From: Palsa-504 sp963808615
GTDB lineage: Bacteria > Actinomycetota > Actinomycetes > Streptosporangiales > Streptosporangiaceae
Direction: 5' to 3'
Length of the DNA stretch: 64,000 nucleotides
Assembly: GCA_963808615.1 (NCBI GenBank)
Contig: CAWEGV010000012.1
Location: 1,364,001 to 1,428,000, forward strand
Part shown: positions 41,959-50,796 of the stretch, piece by piece
How the letters are laid out: the number at the start of each line of letters is the position of its first letter
How positions within the stretch are numbered: the first letter of the stretch is position 1
Program-made: the position numbers and the translations under genes
Notes under the pieces: model-generated
Databases searched by the model: none
Seen by the model: the letters and a program-made list of their open reading frames with translations, nothing else
What the model was told of the DNA's origin: nothing

Positions 41959-42576
41959 GTGGCAGACAGCGATGACTGGCGAGTGACCATGTCCCTGACC
42001 GGCCAGGCGCACGCCGAGCCGGCGCAGCAGCCGGATTCCCCGCGCCAGGTGGAAGAAGACATCCGCCGCCAGGTCGGCGGCGACGTCGCGGTCGGCGCCG
42101 GTGATGGGGAGATCTTCCTGTACGCGGGTACCGAGGCCGCCGCCCGGGCGGCCGAGCGGACTGCTCGTGACGTGCTGGCCCGGCACGGCATGGCGGCAGA
42201 GTCGGCCCTGCACCGCTGGCACCCCATCGAGGAGCGGTGGGAGAGCCCGGACGTCCCGATGCCGCAGACCGAAGCCGAACGCCAGGCCGAGCGTCAGCGG
42301 CTCGAGGAGGCCGAAGCCGCCGAATCGACGGCTACCGGGATCGCCCAGTGGCAGGTCCGGGTGGAGCTCGGCTCACATCACCAGGCGGTCGCGCTCGCAC
42401 GCAAGCTGGAAGACCAGGGCCAGCCGGTCGCGCGGCGCTGGAAGCTCCTGATCGCCGGGGCCGGCAACGAGGACCAGGCCAGGGAACTGGCCGGGCAGAT
42501 CAGCCGGGAGGCGCCGCCCGACGCCGTGATCATCACCGAGCACGCCGGCGCGGGCTGGCCGTTCATGCCCTCCTGA
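41959..42576 (+). CDS. Conserved actinobacterial protein of unknown function
   Basis: A 205-residue soluble protein with two similar alpha/beta halves (GEIFLYAGTEAAARAAERTA near residue 50; VRVELGSHHQAVALARKLED and WKLLIAGAGNEDQARELAGQ after residue 130) linked by an acidic, helical middle (QTEAERQAERQRLEEAEAAE). The repeated strand-helix layout could be a ferredoxin-like or SPOR-like pair, but no known motif is present. Leaderless GTG start. The 3' end overlaps the convergent GNAT gene by 14 bp. Confidence 0.65.
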   Translation: MADSDDWRVTMSLTGQAHAEPAQQPDSPRQVEEDIRRQVGGDVAVGAGDGEIFLYAGTEAAARAAERTARDVLARHGMAAESALHRWHPIEERWESPDVPMPQTEAERQAERQRLEEAEAAESTATGIAQWQVRVELGSHHQAVALARKLEDQGQPVARRWKLLIAGAGNEDQARELAGQISREAPPDAVIITEHAGAGWPFMPS

Positions 42577-43111
42577 GTCCGGGTGGCGGGCGCCACCACT
42601 CTCGTCCGGCGACGTACTTCTTCAGGTCCTCCAGCCGGTAATAATTGACGCGCCCCTGATAGCGCAGCCCGGCTTTCTCCATGACCCGCCACGAGCCGAT
42701 GTTCTCCGGCATGGCGACGGCCATGATCCGGTCAAGCCCGACCGGTCCCAGACCATGGGTGAGCACGGCGATGACCGCCTCGGTGGCATAGCCGTTGCCC
42801 CACGAGGCCCTGGTGTAGTGATAGGCCAGGTCGATCTCTGGCCCCGCCCCCTCGTCGACCGGCCGGATGCCGCACTGCCCCACGAACGTGCCGGTCGTCT
42901 TGTCCTCGACGGCCCACATCGAATAGCCGATCTCACGCTCTATCGCGTGCCGTCGCTCGATGACTTCTGCGAAGGTCTCCATGGTGGGGGCCGGTCCCGG
43001 CGGGAGGAAACGGACAACCTCCGGGTCATTCACCATCGCGACCCACGCCTCGGCGTCACGTGACTCGAAGGTACGGATAACCAAGCGCGCCGTTTCCAGC
43101 CGAGTGGTCAC
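42563..43111 (-). CDS. GNAT-family N-acetyltransferase (RimJ/RimL type)
   Basis: A 182-residue acetyltransferase: TERLVIR-like start (LETARLVIRTFESRDAEAW), EIDLAYHYTRASWGNGYATE forming the acetyl-CoA loop (WGNGYATEA) and VAMPENIGSWRVMEKAGLRY. These enzymes acetylate protein N-termini or small amines; the target is unknown. GTG start at 43111 lies 6 nt after TAGAAT, fitting a leaderless message. Convergent and overlapping with the gene at 41959. Confidence 0.88.
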   Translation of the reverse strand: MTTRLETARLVIRTFESRDAEAWVAMVNDPEVVRFLPPGPAPTMETFAEVIERRHAIEREIGYSMWAVEDKTTGTFVGQCGIRPVDEGAGPEIDLAYHYTRASWGNGYATEAVIAVLTHGLGPVGLDRIMAVAMPENIGSWRVMEKAGLRYQGRVNYYRLEDLKKYVAGREWWRPPPGLRRA

Positions 43112-43117
43112 GACCCC

Positions 43118-43123
43118 ATTCTA
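43118..43123 (-). promoter_or_regulatory. -10 box of the leaderless GNAT promoter
   Basis: TAGAAT on the minus strand, 6 nt before the GTG start at 43111. Confidence 0.5.
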
Positions 43124-43131
43124 GGCGGCAG

Positions 43132-43662
43132 CTACTGACGGGCGGGCATGTCACGGCCGGGCCCGCCGGGTACCCAGGGGCGGAGCCGGGGAATCCAGGC
43201 CCGCACGGCGCGCCGGTAATCGGCGTATTCGGTTCCGAACTTCCGGGCCAGGGTGGGTTCTTCATAGAACCTGACGGCCGCCGCGCCGATACACCAGGCC
43301 ACCGCGGTGTACTCCAGGAGACCCGGCGAGCCGAACAGGAGCACCTGGCCGGCCATGATGGCCAGGAAGCCGACGTATATGGGGTTGCGCACGTAGCGGT
43401 AGAACCCTCTCACCACCAGGCGCGGCGGCGATGCCACCGGCACCGGAGTGCCGTCGGCCTTGGTGAACTCGGCAAACGACTGAACGATGGGGACCAGGCC
43501 CGCGCAGATGAGCAGAGCCCCCGCCACCTGCACGGCCGGCCAGAAGGGCAGCGGCCGATGGAAGCGCCAGTCGTTCAGCACATAGGGGAGCAGGCAGGCG
43601 AAGGTTCCTCCGAGTGCCACGCCCCAGGCCACGCTGACGGCCACTGCTGCGGACCTGCGCAT
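43132..43662 (-). CDS. ICMT/PEMT-type membrane methyltransferase-like protein
   Basis: A 176-residue protein with four or five helices and the isoprenylcysteine methyltransferase C-terminus: VVRGFYRYVRNPIYVGFLAI (SAM-binding) and FYEEPTLARKFGTEYADYRR. ATG 43662 is chosen because GGAGG lies 5 nt upstream; the TTG at 43683 is less likely. It is divergent from a TetR gene with a clear operator in between. It is the second TetR/ICMT-like pair in this window; the two enzymes differ clearly in sequence. Confidence 0.85.
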   Translation of the reverse strand: MRRSAAVAVSVAWGVALGGTFACLLPYVLNDWRFHRPLPFWPAVQVAGALLICAGLVPIVQSFAEFTKADGTPVPVASPPRLVVRGFYRYVRNPIYVGFLAIMAGQVLLFGSPGLLEYTAVAWCIGAAAVRFYEEPTLARKFGTEYADYRRAVRAWIPRLRPWVPGGPGRDMPARQ

Positions 43663-43695
43663 CACCGCCTCCAGGAAGGTCAATTTTCAAGCAAC

Positions 43696-43712
43696 ACTCT
43701 CATTTTGAGAGT
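43696..43712. promoter_or_regulatory. TetR-type operator between divergent genes
   Basis: ACTCTCA-TTT-TGAGAGT, a perfect 7-bp inverted repeat in a 64-bp AT-rich gap between the methyltransferase and the TetR gene. A related half-site CAAGAGTAG lies 12 bp further right. Binding here could shut both promoters. Confidence 0.7.
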
Positions 43713-43747
43713 ATAACTTCTGATTCAAGAGTAGTAGTCTCACAGGC

Positions 43748-44425
43748 ATGGCTACCGATGTCAACCGCCGCCGTCCGCCCGGCGGGCGGGACGGCCAGGC
43801 GCGCACCCGGCTGGCCCGCGCCGCGGTCGTGCAGGCGGCGCGGACCCTGTTCCTCGAGCGCGGATACGCCGGAACGACCATCGAGGCCATCAGCGACGCC
43901 TCGGATGTCCCGCCTGCCACGGTGTACCGGCTGTTCGCGTCCAAGCTCGGGATCCTCAGAGCCCTGCTCGACGTGTCGGTGGCCGGTGACGACGAAGCCG
44001 TCTCGCTGCCGGACCGGCCCCACGTCCGGGCGCTCATGGCGGACCCGGATACCAGGCACCAGCTGTCGGGTTTCGCGGGCATCACCACCGGCATCATGTC
44101 CAGGGCCGAGCCGGTCTACCGGATCCTGGTCAGCGCGGCCGGCTCCGATCCCGGCGCGGCCGCTCTGCTGGCCGAGCAGACGCGGCACCGGCAGCGGGGC
44201 CAGGCACAGATCGCGCGGGCCCTGGCTCACGCGGGCGCTCTGCGGCCGAAGCTGCGCGAGCGCGACGCCGCGGACATCATCCACGCGCTCATGTCCCCCG
44301 AGGTCTACCGGCTGCTCGTCGGTGACCGGGGCTGGTCCCCCAGACGGTACGAACAATGGCTGGCGGACGTGCTCATCAGCCAGCTGCTTCCTCCGGCGCC
44401 GGCCTGCCAGCCGCTGGACTCCTGA
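43748..44425 (+). CDS. TetR/AcrR-family transcriptional regulator
   Basis: A 225-residue TetR repressor with the helix-turn-helix at about residues 25-70 (AAVVQAARTLFLERGYAGTT, IEAISDASDVPPATVYRLFA) and a helical C-terminal domain. It is divergent from the ICMT-like methyltransferase and shares with it a 64-bp gap that holds a perfect inverted repeat, so it most likely represses itself and that gene. Ligand unknown. Confidence 0.88.
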   Translation: MATDVNRRRPPGGRDGQARTRLARAAVVQAARTLFLERGYAGTTIEAISDASDVPPATVYRLFASKLGILRALLDVSVAGDDEAVSLPDRPHVRALMADPDTRHQLSGFAGITTGIMSRAEPVYRILVSAAGSDPGAAALLAEQTRHRQRGQAQIARALAHAGALRPKLRERDAADIIHALMSPEVYRLLVGDRGWSPRRYEQWLADVLISQLLPPAPACQPLDS

Positions 44426-44564
44426 TCGGTAGCTTCTTCTGGCTGACCGGTTTGGAGGGTTCTCTGTTAAGATGCGGCGTTACTATCCAACCTTTCGTAT
44501 ACGATTGTTTACTTTCCGTGACGAATGGCCAACTGGCTAACCGGCCAACTGAAGGGGTCCTCGC

Positions 44565-45533
44565 ATGCGAGAAGGCTTCAGGCACCTGCGCCTGGCGGGA
44601 ACGGCCGCGGCCGTAGCGGTCGTACTGACGCTGGTGCTGCCCACGGCCGTCCAGGCCGATCAGATGCGGCCCGCCGCCGCGTCGGCCGGCGGGTCCGCCG
44701 CCCACAGGTCCGCCTCCGCATCCCCGGCCGGGCCGTTCTCCGGACCGTTCTCCGGACCGTTCGTCGCGCTGGGCGACTCCTTCGCCGCGGGAGACCTGAT
44801 CCCCTCCAGCCCCACGGGAACCCCCGCCGGGTGCCTGCGGTCCAGCCATGACTACGGCGCCGACGCCGCGGCGGCGCTCGGGATCACCTTCATCAACGCC
44901 ACCTGCACCGGCGCCACGACCGCCGACATGACCCGGCCTCAGTCGGTCCTGCTGGGCGCCAATCCGCCGCAGCTGAGCGCCCTGGCCCCGGACGACTCGG
45001 TGGTCACGCTGACCATCGGCGGCGACGACATCGGCTTCCTCGGCATCCTGGAAACCTGCGCCAGGCTGAGCCTGACCGACCCGTTCGGCCACCCGTGCCA
45101 GCAGCGCTACACGGCGGGCGGCACCGACCAGCTGCTCGCCGCGATCAACGCCACCGCGCCGAAGGTGGCCGCCGTGCTCCAGCAGATCCGCGTCCGGGCC
45201 CCGTACGCCCGGGTGCTGCTGGTCGGCTACCCGGACATCTTGCCCAGCACCGGCGACGGGTGCTGGCCGCTGGTGCCCTTCGCGTTCGGTGACGTGCCCT
45301 ACCTGCGCGGCATCGAGCTCGCCGTCAACCAGATGCTGGCCAGCACGGCCGCCGCGAACGGCGTCACGTTCGTCGACACGTACACGGCGACCATCGGTCA
45401 TGACGCCTGCGCCAGCCCGGGCGTCAAGGACGTGGAGGGGCTGGTTCCGACCTCGCCCGCCTACCCGTTCCACCCGAACCAGGTCGGCCAGCAGGTCATG
45501 GCCGGCCAGGTACTCGCCGCCCTCGGCCGCTAG
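44565..45533 (+). CDS. Secreted SGNH-hydrolase-type esterase/lipase
   Basis: A 322-residue exported protein. A signal peptide (LAGTAAAVAVVLTLVLPTAVQA) and a short Ser/Ala linker precede the SGNH fold: block I FVALGDSFAAGDLI (nucleophile Ser), block III TIGGDDIGFLGI, and the Asp/His end in YPFHPNQVGQQVMAG. Six cysteines probably form three disulfides, as in Streptomyces lipases of the SEST type. An AAGGGG box precedes the ATG, and the 140 bp upstream are unusually AT-rich, which fits a regulated promoter. Confidence 0.85.
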   Translation: MREGFRHLRLAGTAAAVAVVLTLVLPTAVQADQMRPAAASAGGSAAHRSASASPAGPFSGPFSGPFVALGDSFAAGDLIPSSPTGTPAGCLRSSHDYGADAAAALGITFINATCTGATTADMTRPQSVLLGANPPQLSALAPDDSVVTLTIGGDDIGFLGILETCARLSLTDPFGHPCQQRYTAGGTDQLLAAINATAPKVAAVLQQIRVRAPYARVLLVGYPDILPSTGDGCWPLVPFAFGDVPYLRGIELAVNQMLASTAAANGVTFVDTYTATIGHDACASPGVKDVEGLVPTSPAYPFHPNQVGQQVMAGQVLAALGR

Positions 45534-45546
45534 CAGGCGGTCAGGC

Positions 45547-46590
45547 TCACCGGACCGCGAAGTAGACCAGGCAGCCGAATCCGACGATGAGGCTGTAGAT
45601 CGCGAACGGGGTCAGGGTCCGCTTCGGGTCGCTGAAATACCGCATGAGGAACCGCAGGGCCAGGTAGGCGCCGACGAACGACAGGATGCTGCCGAACAGC
45701 ACCTGCCCGTGGATCCCGGCTCCGAGCGGCCCGGTCAGGTCGGGGATCTTCAGCATGCCGGCCGCCAGGATGACGGGTGCCGACAGCAGGAACGAGAACC
45801 GCGCCGCATCCTGCCTGGAGAGCCCGCGGAAGATGCCGCCGACCATCACGATGCCGTCCCGGCTGATGCCCGGCAGCAGGGCCAGGATCTGGGCCGCGCC
45901 CAGCACGAAGGCGCCCGCCCACCCGACACCGGTCAGCCGTCGGTCGGCCTCCACCGCGAGGCCGGCCTGGTGCTGTTTCAGCGCCCGCTGCCCGGACGAG
46001 TGCCGCCCTCCGCTACCGTAGCCGCCGGCCGCCACCGCGGCCTTCTGCCGCTCGGCGACCGCCTGCTCGTCGGCGGCGATCTGCTGGGCCTCCATGGTCG
46101 CGTGGCGCCGCCGCGCCCGCTCCCCGGCCAGCAGGATCAGCCCGTTCGCGAACAGGAACATCGAGGTGAGAATCGGCTTGCTGAACACCACCCGGAACAG
46201 GTGCTCGAGCGCGAGCCCGGCGATCCCCACCGGGATGGTGGCCAGGATGATCATCCAGGCCAGCTTCTGGTCCGTGGTCTGCGGCTCCCAGCGCCCGGTC
46301 CCCGGCTCGGGGGCGATGACGTGCCTCACCGAGGCGAAGAACGCCTGGACGATCCGCACCCAGTCCCGCCAGAAATAGGCGATCATCGCGAGCGCCGTCG
46401 CCACGTGCAGCCCGACGATGTAGGCCAGATACGGCGACTCCGCCTTGGACACGCTCAGGTCCTTCGACCACGACCCGCCGATGAGCGCAGGGACCAGCAC
46501 GCTGTGCCCCAGGCTGGATATCGGGAAGAGCTCGGTCACGCCCTGGATCAAGCCGATGAGTCCGGCCTCTGCGTACGTCAGATGCGACAT
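45547..46590 (-). CDS. uppP: Undecaprenyl-diphosphatase UppP (BacA)
   Basis: A 347-residue polytopic membrane enzyme that recycles undecaprenyl diphosphate to the monophosphate carrier for cell-wall synthesis and gives bacitracin tolerance. Both family motifs are seen: GLIQGVTELFPISSLGHSVL (residues 13-32) and LLPGISRDGIVMVGG (near 240). A ~60-residue charged insertion (about 148-210, e.g. EAQQIAADEQAVAERQKAA) lengthens the cytoplasmic loop compared with E. coli (273 residues). Convergent with the esterase gene, 13 bp apart. Confidence 0.92.
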   Translation of the reverse strand: MSHLTYAEAGLIGLIQGVTELFPISSLGHSVLVPALIGGSWSKDLSVSKAESPYLAYIVGLHVATALAMIAYFWRDWVRIVQAFFASVRHVIAPEPGTGRWEPQTTDQKLAWMIILATIPVGIAGLALEHLFRVVFSKPILTSMFLFANGLILLAGERARRRHATMEAQQIAADEQAVAERQKAAVAAGGYGSGGRHSSGQRALKQHQAGLAVEADRRLTGVGWAGAFVLGAAQILALLPGISRDGIVMVGGIFRGLSRQDAARFSFLLSAPVILAAGMLKIPDLTGPLGAGIHGQVLFGSILSFVGAYLALRFLMRYFSDPKRTLTPFAIYSLIVGFGCLVYFAVR

Positions 46591-46818
46591 GCCAGCCCTT
46601 CGATCCCGCGGCGCAACCCCGCAATGAACCAGATTTTTGACCTAACGGGCCGTGGTATCACCGTCCATGACCACCCCGGCCCCCGGGCAAGCGGGCTCAG
46701 CGGGAAAGCCCCGCGCCCCGGGCACCAGCCATCGTAGCCGGGCGCCGGCCCCGCCCAAACCCGCCTTCATGATGTCTTCATGTGTGCTGACCCCCGGGGG
46801 ACGACCCCCGGGACCTCC

Positions 46819-46940
46819 CGTTCGGGGGACTGCCCGTCTCCCTGAACCCCCCCTGGCCCCCGTCGGGGGGCTACCCGTCTCCCTGAACCCCCCTGGCCCC
46901 CCGTTGGGGGGCTACCCGTCCCTGAACCCCTCTGGCCCCC
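46819..46940 (-). repeat. Three ~40-bp tandem repeats at the sdhB 3' end
   Basis: Units at about 46819-46860, 46861-46901 and 46902-46940 share the core GGGGGGCTACCCGTCTCCCT. Unit lengths (42, 41, 39 bp) are not all multiples of three. The repeat runs across the sdhB stop codon, and a CCCCCGGGGG palindrome lies just beyond (near 46793). The remaining stretch from 46591 to 46818 shows no gene. Confidence 0.8.
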
Positions 46941-47734
46941 CTGGCCCTCGTGGCCCTCCGGCCAGGGACCTTCGGGGTGTCGCTGTGGGTGCGGCGGGTG
47001 ATCTTGTCGCCGAGCCAGACCACCGGGTCGTACTTGCGGCCGACCACGCGCTCCTTCATCGGGATGAGCGCGTTGTCGGTGATCTTGATGTGCTCCGGGC
47101 ACACCTCGGTGCAGCACTTGGTGATGTTGCAGTAGCCGAGGCCGAAGTCGTCCTGGGCGATCTCCCGCCGGTCCGCGGTGTCGGCCGGGTGCATCTCGAG
47201 CTCGGCGATCCGCATCAGGAACCTGGGGCCAGCGAACGCGCGTTCGTTGTCGGCGTGGTCTCGGATCACATGGCAGGTGTTCTGGCACAGGAAGCACTCG
47301 ATGCACTTCCGGAACTCCTGCGAGCGGTTCACGTCGAGCTGCTGCATCCGGAACTCGCCGGGCGCGATCCGGGGGTCCGGCGTGAACGACGGGATCTCCC
47401 GAGCCTTGGCGTAGTTGAACGACACGTCGGTCACCAGGTCCCTGATCACCGGGAACGTCCGCATCGGCGTGATGGTCAGCATCTCGTCCGGCGCGAACAC
47501 CGACATCCGGGTCATGCAGGCCAGCCGCGGCCGGCCGTTGATCTCCATCGAGCACGACCCGCACTTGCCCGCCTTGCAGTTCCACCGGATGGCCAGGTCG
47601 CTGGCCTGGGTGGCCTGCAGCCGGTGCAGGACGTCCAGCACGACCTCGCCTTCGTTGACCTCGACCTGGTAGTCGGTGAGCGCGCCGGCGCCCGCGTCCC
47701 CGCGCCAGACCTGCAGCGCCGCCTGGTAGCCCAT
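46871..47734 (-). CDS. sdhB: Succinate dehydrogenase/fumarate reductase iron-sulfur subunit
   Basis: A 287-residue iron-sulfur protein. Ferredoxin domain with NCKAGKCGSCSMEINGRPRL and following Cys ([2Fe-2S]); C-terminal domain with KCIECFLCQNTCHV and CNITKCCTEVCPEHI ([4Fe-4S] and [3Fe-4S]). It passes electrons from SdhA to quinone. The homologous part ends near VWLGDKITRRTHSD; the last ~35 residues (ARGARGVQGRVAPQRGARGV) come from a tandem repeat and are extra compared with mycobacterial Rv0247c (about 248 residues). ATG overlaps the sdhA stop. Confidence 0.92.
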   Translation of the reverse strand: MGYQAALQVWRGDAGAGALTDYQVEVNEGEVVLDVLHRLQATQASDLAIRWNCKAGKCGSCSMEINGRPRLACMTRMSVFAPDEMLTITPMRTFPVIRDLVTDVSFNYAKAREIPSFTPDPRIAPGEFRMQQLDVNRSQEFRKCIECFLCQNTCHVIRDHADNERAFAGPRFLMRIAELEMHPADTADRREIAQDDFGLGYCNITKCCTEVCPEHIKITDNALIPMKERVVGRKYDPVVWLGDKITRRTHSDTPKVPGRRATRARGARGVQGRVAPQRGARGVQGDG

Positions 47735-49677
47735 CAGTGCGTCTCCTCCGCGGGGATCCGAGCCGCGCCGGGCAGGTCGGCCAGCTCCTCTTCGGTCATG
47801 TACTTGTTCAGCTCGCTCAGGTCGAACAGTTTCAGCAGATCGGTCCGCATCGGCACCATGGCCTGCCGCCGCAGCGTCACGTCGCCGTCGGCATCGAGGG
47901 AGCAGATCAGGTTGACCTTCCGCCATTCCGGCGACATGGCCGGGTAGTCGTCCCTGGTGTGCCCGCCACGCGACTCCTGGCGTTCCAGCGCGGCCTGGGC
48001 CACGCACTCAGCGGCCGTCAGCATGTTTCGCAGGTCCAGGGCCAGGTGCCAGCCCGGGTTGTAGGCACGGCCGCCCGGCGCGGATACGTGCGCGACCCGG
48101 GCCCGCAGCTTGTCCAGCTCGACCAGCGCGGTCTTCATCTCCGACTCCCGGCGGATGAGCCCGACCAGGTCGTTCATGATCGTCTGCAGCTCGCCGTGGA
48201 TGGCGTACGGGCTCTCGCCCTCAGCCCGCTCCAGCGGCGCGGCCGCGGTGGCCGCAGCCGCGGCCAGCTCCGCCTCGGGGACGGCCGGATGGGCTTTCAG
48301 CGTGGAGGCGTACCTGGCCGCCCCGAGCCCGGCCCGGCGGCCGAACACCAGCAGGTCCGACAGTGAATTGCCGCCCAGCCGGTTCGACCCGTGCATTCCG
48401 CCCGAGACCTCGCCCACCGCGAACAGGCCCGGCACCAGGGCGGCCCCGGTGTCCGGGTCCACCTCCACGCCGCCCATCACGTAGTGGCAGGTCGGCCCGA
48501 CCTCCATCGGCTCCTTGGTGATGTCGACGTCGGCGAGTTCCAGGAACTGATGGTGCATGGACGGCAGCCGTCGCAAGATCTCCTCGGCGGGCAGCCGGGC
48601 CGACACGTCGAGGAACACCCCGCCGTGCGGGGACCCGCGCCCCGCCTTGACCTCGGCGTTGATCGAGCGGGCCACCTCATCGCGAGGGAGCAGCTCGGGC
48701 GGGCGCCGGTTGTGATCCGGGTCGGTGTACCACCGGTCGGCTTCTTCCTCGGTCTCGGCGTACTGCGGCCGGAACACGTCGGGCACGTAGTTGAACATGA
48801 ACCGCTTGCCCTCGGAGTTGGTCAGCACGCCGCCGTCGCCGCGCACCGACTCGGTGACCAGCAGCCCGCGGACCGAGGGCGGCCACACCATCCCGGTCGG
48901 GTGCAGCTGCACGAACTCCATGTTCAGCAGCGTGGCCCCGGCCCGCAGCGCCAGCGCGTGCCCGTCGCCGGTGTACTCCCACGAGTTCGACGTGACCTTG
49001 TACGTCTTGCCGATGCCGCCGGTGGCCAGCACCACCGCGGGCGCCTGGAACAGGACGAACCGCCCCGTGTCACGGAAGTACCCGAAGGCCCCGGCGAGCC
49101 GCCTGGGCGTGCCGGGCCGGCCCGGGTTGCCCCTTTCCAGCAGCAGGTCGGTGATCGTGGTCTCGGCGAAGACCTTGATCATCGCCTCCGGGTCACCCAG
49201 CTCGGCCGCGTCCTGCTGCTGCAGCGCGACGACCTTCTGCTGCAGGGTGCGGATCATCTCCAGCCCGGTCCGGTCGCCGACGTGCGCCAGCCGCGGATAC
49301 TCGTGCCCGCCGAAGTTCCGCTGGCTGATCTTGCCGTCCTTGGTCCGGTCGAACACCGCGCCCCAGGCCTCGAGCTCCCAGACCCGGTCCGGGGCCTCGT
49401 TGGCGTGCAGTTCGGCCATCCGCCAGTTGTTCAGGAACTTGCCGCCCCGCATCGTGTCGCGGAAGTGGACCTGCCAGCTGTCGTGCGGGTTCACGTTGCC
49501 CATGGCGGCCGCGCAGCCGCCCTCGGCCATCACCGTGTGCGCCTTGCCGAACAGGGACTTGGAGATGATCGCGGTCTTCTTGCCGTGTAGCCGCGCCTCG
49601 ATCGCCGCGCGCAGTCCCGAGCCGCCCGCGCCGACGACCACCACGTCGTAGGAGAAACGATCGATTTCGCTGCTCAT
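47734..49677 (-). CDS. sdhA: Succinate dehydrogenase/fumarate reductase flavoprotein subunit
   Basis: A 647-residue flavoprotein, length as in mycobacterial Rv0248c. FAD-binding VVVVGAGGSGLRAAIEARLH, the covalent-flavin His in KAHTVMAEGGCAA, LHPTGMVWPPSVRGLLVTES (substrate site), the catalytic Arg region PRDEVARSIN and MHGSNRLGGNSLSDLLVFGR are all present. Oxidises succinate to fumarate in the TCA cycle. Second gene of the sdhC-sdhA-sdhB operon; a 100-bp palindromic element lies in the gap to sdhC. Confidence 0.95.
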   Translation of the reverse strand: MSSEIDRFSYDVVVVGAGGSGLRAAIEARLHGKKTAIISKSLFGKAHTVMAEGGCAAAMGNVNPHDSWQVHFRDTMRGGKFLNNWRMAELHANEAPDRVWELEAWGAVFDRTKDGKISQRNFGGHEYPRLAHVGDRTGLEMIRTLQQKVVALQQQDAAELGDPEAMIKVFAETTITDLLLERGNPGRPGTPRRLAGAFGYFRDTGRFVLFQAPAVVLATGGIGKTYKVTSNSWEYTGDGHALALRAGATLLNMEFVQLHPTGMVWPPSVRGLLVTESVRGDGGVLTNSEGKRFMFNYVPDVFRPQYAETEEEADRWYTDPDHNRRPPELLPRDEVARSINAEVKAGRGSPHGGVFLDVSARLPAEEILRRLPSMHHQFLELADVDITKEPMEVGPTCHYVMGGVEVDPDTGAALVPGLFAVGEVSGGMHGSNRLGGNSLSDLLVFGRRAGLGAARYASTLKAHPAVPEAELAAAAATAAAPLERAEGESPYAIHGELQTIMNDLVGLIRRESEMKTALVELDKLRARVAHVSAPGGRAYNPGWHLALDLRNMLTAAECVAQAALERQESRGGHTRDDYPAMSPEWRKVNLICSLDADGDVTLRRQAMVPMRTDLLKLFDLSELNKYMTEEELADLPGAARIPAEETH

Positions 49678-49698
49678 AACTCTGCCTCACTCAAGTTC

Positions 49699-49798
49699 GC
49701 GTTATTCAGATCTACGTCGGGGTTCTCGCCGGCCCCCCGCACCGGCCACTCGCACGGGCCTCGAAGGCCCATGCTCGCTAGCCGGTTCTGAAAAACGC
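49699..49798. mobile_element. MITE-like palindromic element, copy 1
   Basis: A 100-bp element with imperfect terminal inverted repeats (GCGTTATTCAGA and TCTGAAAAACGC) and an internal near-palindrome (GCACGGGCC-TCGAA-GGCCCATGC). It is clearly related to the copy at 50797-50894 along its whole length and lies between sdhC and sdhA. It has no coding capacity. Confidence 0.8.
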
Positions 49799-49815
49799 TC
49801 ACGGTGCCCGTTCAG

Positions 49816-50622
49816 TCAATTGAAGATTCTCGGATCGGAGAATGCGCCGCTGGCCAGCAACATGATGTAAAAGTCGGTCAGCATCAGCGTGCCCAGCGTG
49901 ATCCAGGCGAACTGCAGGTGCCGGGCGTTCAGCCACGAGACCTTCGTCCAGGCCCAGTACCGGACCGGATGCCTGGAGAAGTTCTTCAGCCGCCCGCCGG
50001 TGATGTGCCGGCACGAGTGGCAGCCCAGCGCGTAGCCCCAGAGCAGGACCACGTTGGCCAGCATGATCAGCGAGCCGAGGCCGAACCCGAAGTTCCCGTC
50101 CGGCCCGCGGAAGGCCTGGGCCACGTCATAGGTGAGCAGGATCCCGACCAGCACGGCCGCGTAGAAGAAGTAGCGGTGCAGGTTCTGCGCGATCAGCGGG
50201 ATCCTGGTCTCGCCGGTGTACGTCGCGTGCGGCTCGCGCACCGCGCACGCGGACGGCGCCCGCCAGAACGCCCGGTAGTACGCCCCCCGGTAGTAGTAGC
50301 ACGTGATCCGGAAGCCGAGCACGAACACCAGCGACACGATCGCGTAGGGGATGATCGGCGGGATGGCCGGGAACCAGTGCCCCAGGGCGCTCGAGCCCGG
50401 CACGCACTCACCGCTGACGCACGGCGAATAAAACGGCGTCAGGTAGTGGTACTGCGGCACGTAATACCAATGACCCGTGAACACGCGGACCATGGCGTAC
50501 ACGACCCAGATGGTGAGCCCGGCCGCGACTATCCGCGGCGTCTTCCACCACGGGTCGGTGCGGTACGTGCGTGCGGAGATCTGCGCCCGCGTCCTGGCCG
50601 GCGCTTCCGGTGCCTGTGTCAT
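49816..50622 (-). CDS. sdhC: Succinate dehydrogenase membrane anchor subunit
   Basis: A 268-residue integral membrane protein with about five helices (IVAAGLTIWVVYAMVRVF, IIPYAIVSLVFVLGFRITCY, YFFYAAVLVGILLTYDVAQA, SLIMLANVVLLWGYALGCHS, LQFAWITLGTLMLTDFYIML). Size and gene order match mycobacterial Rv0249c, the anchor of Sdh1. Histidines in LGCHSCRHITGG are candidate heme ligands. First gene of the operon. The 170 bp upstream hold the promoter and the second palindromic element. Confidence 0.88.
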   Translation of the reverse strand: MTQAPEAPARTRAQISARTYRTDPWWKTPRIVAAGLTIWVVYAMVRVFTGHWYYVPQYHYLTPFYSPCVSGECVPGSSALGHWFPAIPPIIPYAIVSLVFVLGFRITCYYYRGAYYRAFWRAPSACAVREPHATYTGETRIPLIAQNLHRYFFYAAVLVGILLTYDVAQAFRGPDGNFGFGLGSLIMLANVVLLWGYALGCHSCRHITGGRLKNFSRHPVRYWAWTKVSWLNARHLQFAWITLGTLMLTDFYIMLLASGAFSDPRIFN

Positions 50623-50796
50623 GCTTCAGCGTCCTCGCTGTTTCGAGCGTAAGCGTTCCGCCACGCGCCGCCAACCGGCACAGGCCAGCCGCGGTACGGG
50701 CGCTGCCCAAGAACTTATTCCTATCGGCGCCAGAAGGAAGTGACGGAGGTCCCATCTGGCGGTGTGACCCTCGCTACACTGCTCTTTCGAGGTTTC

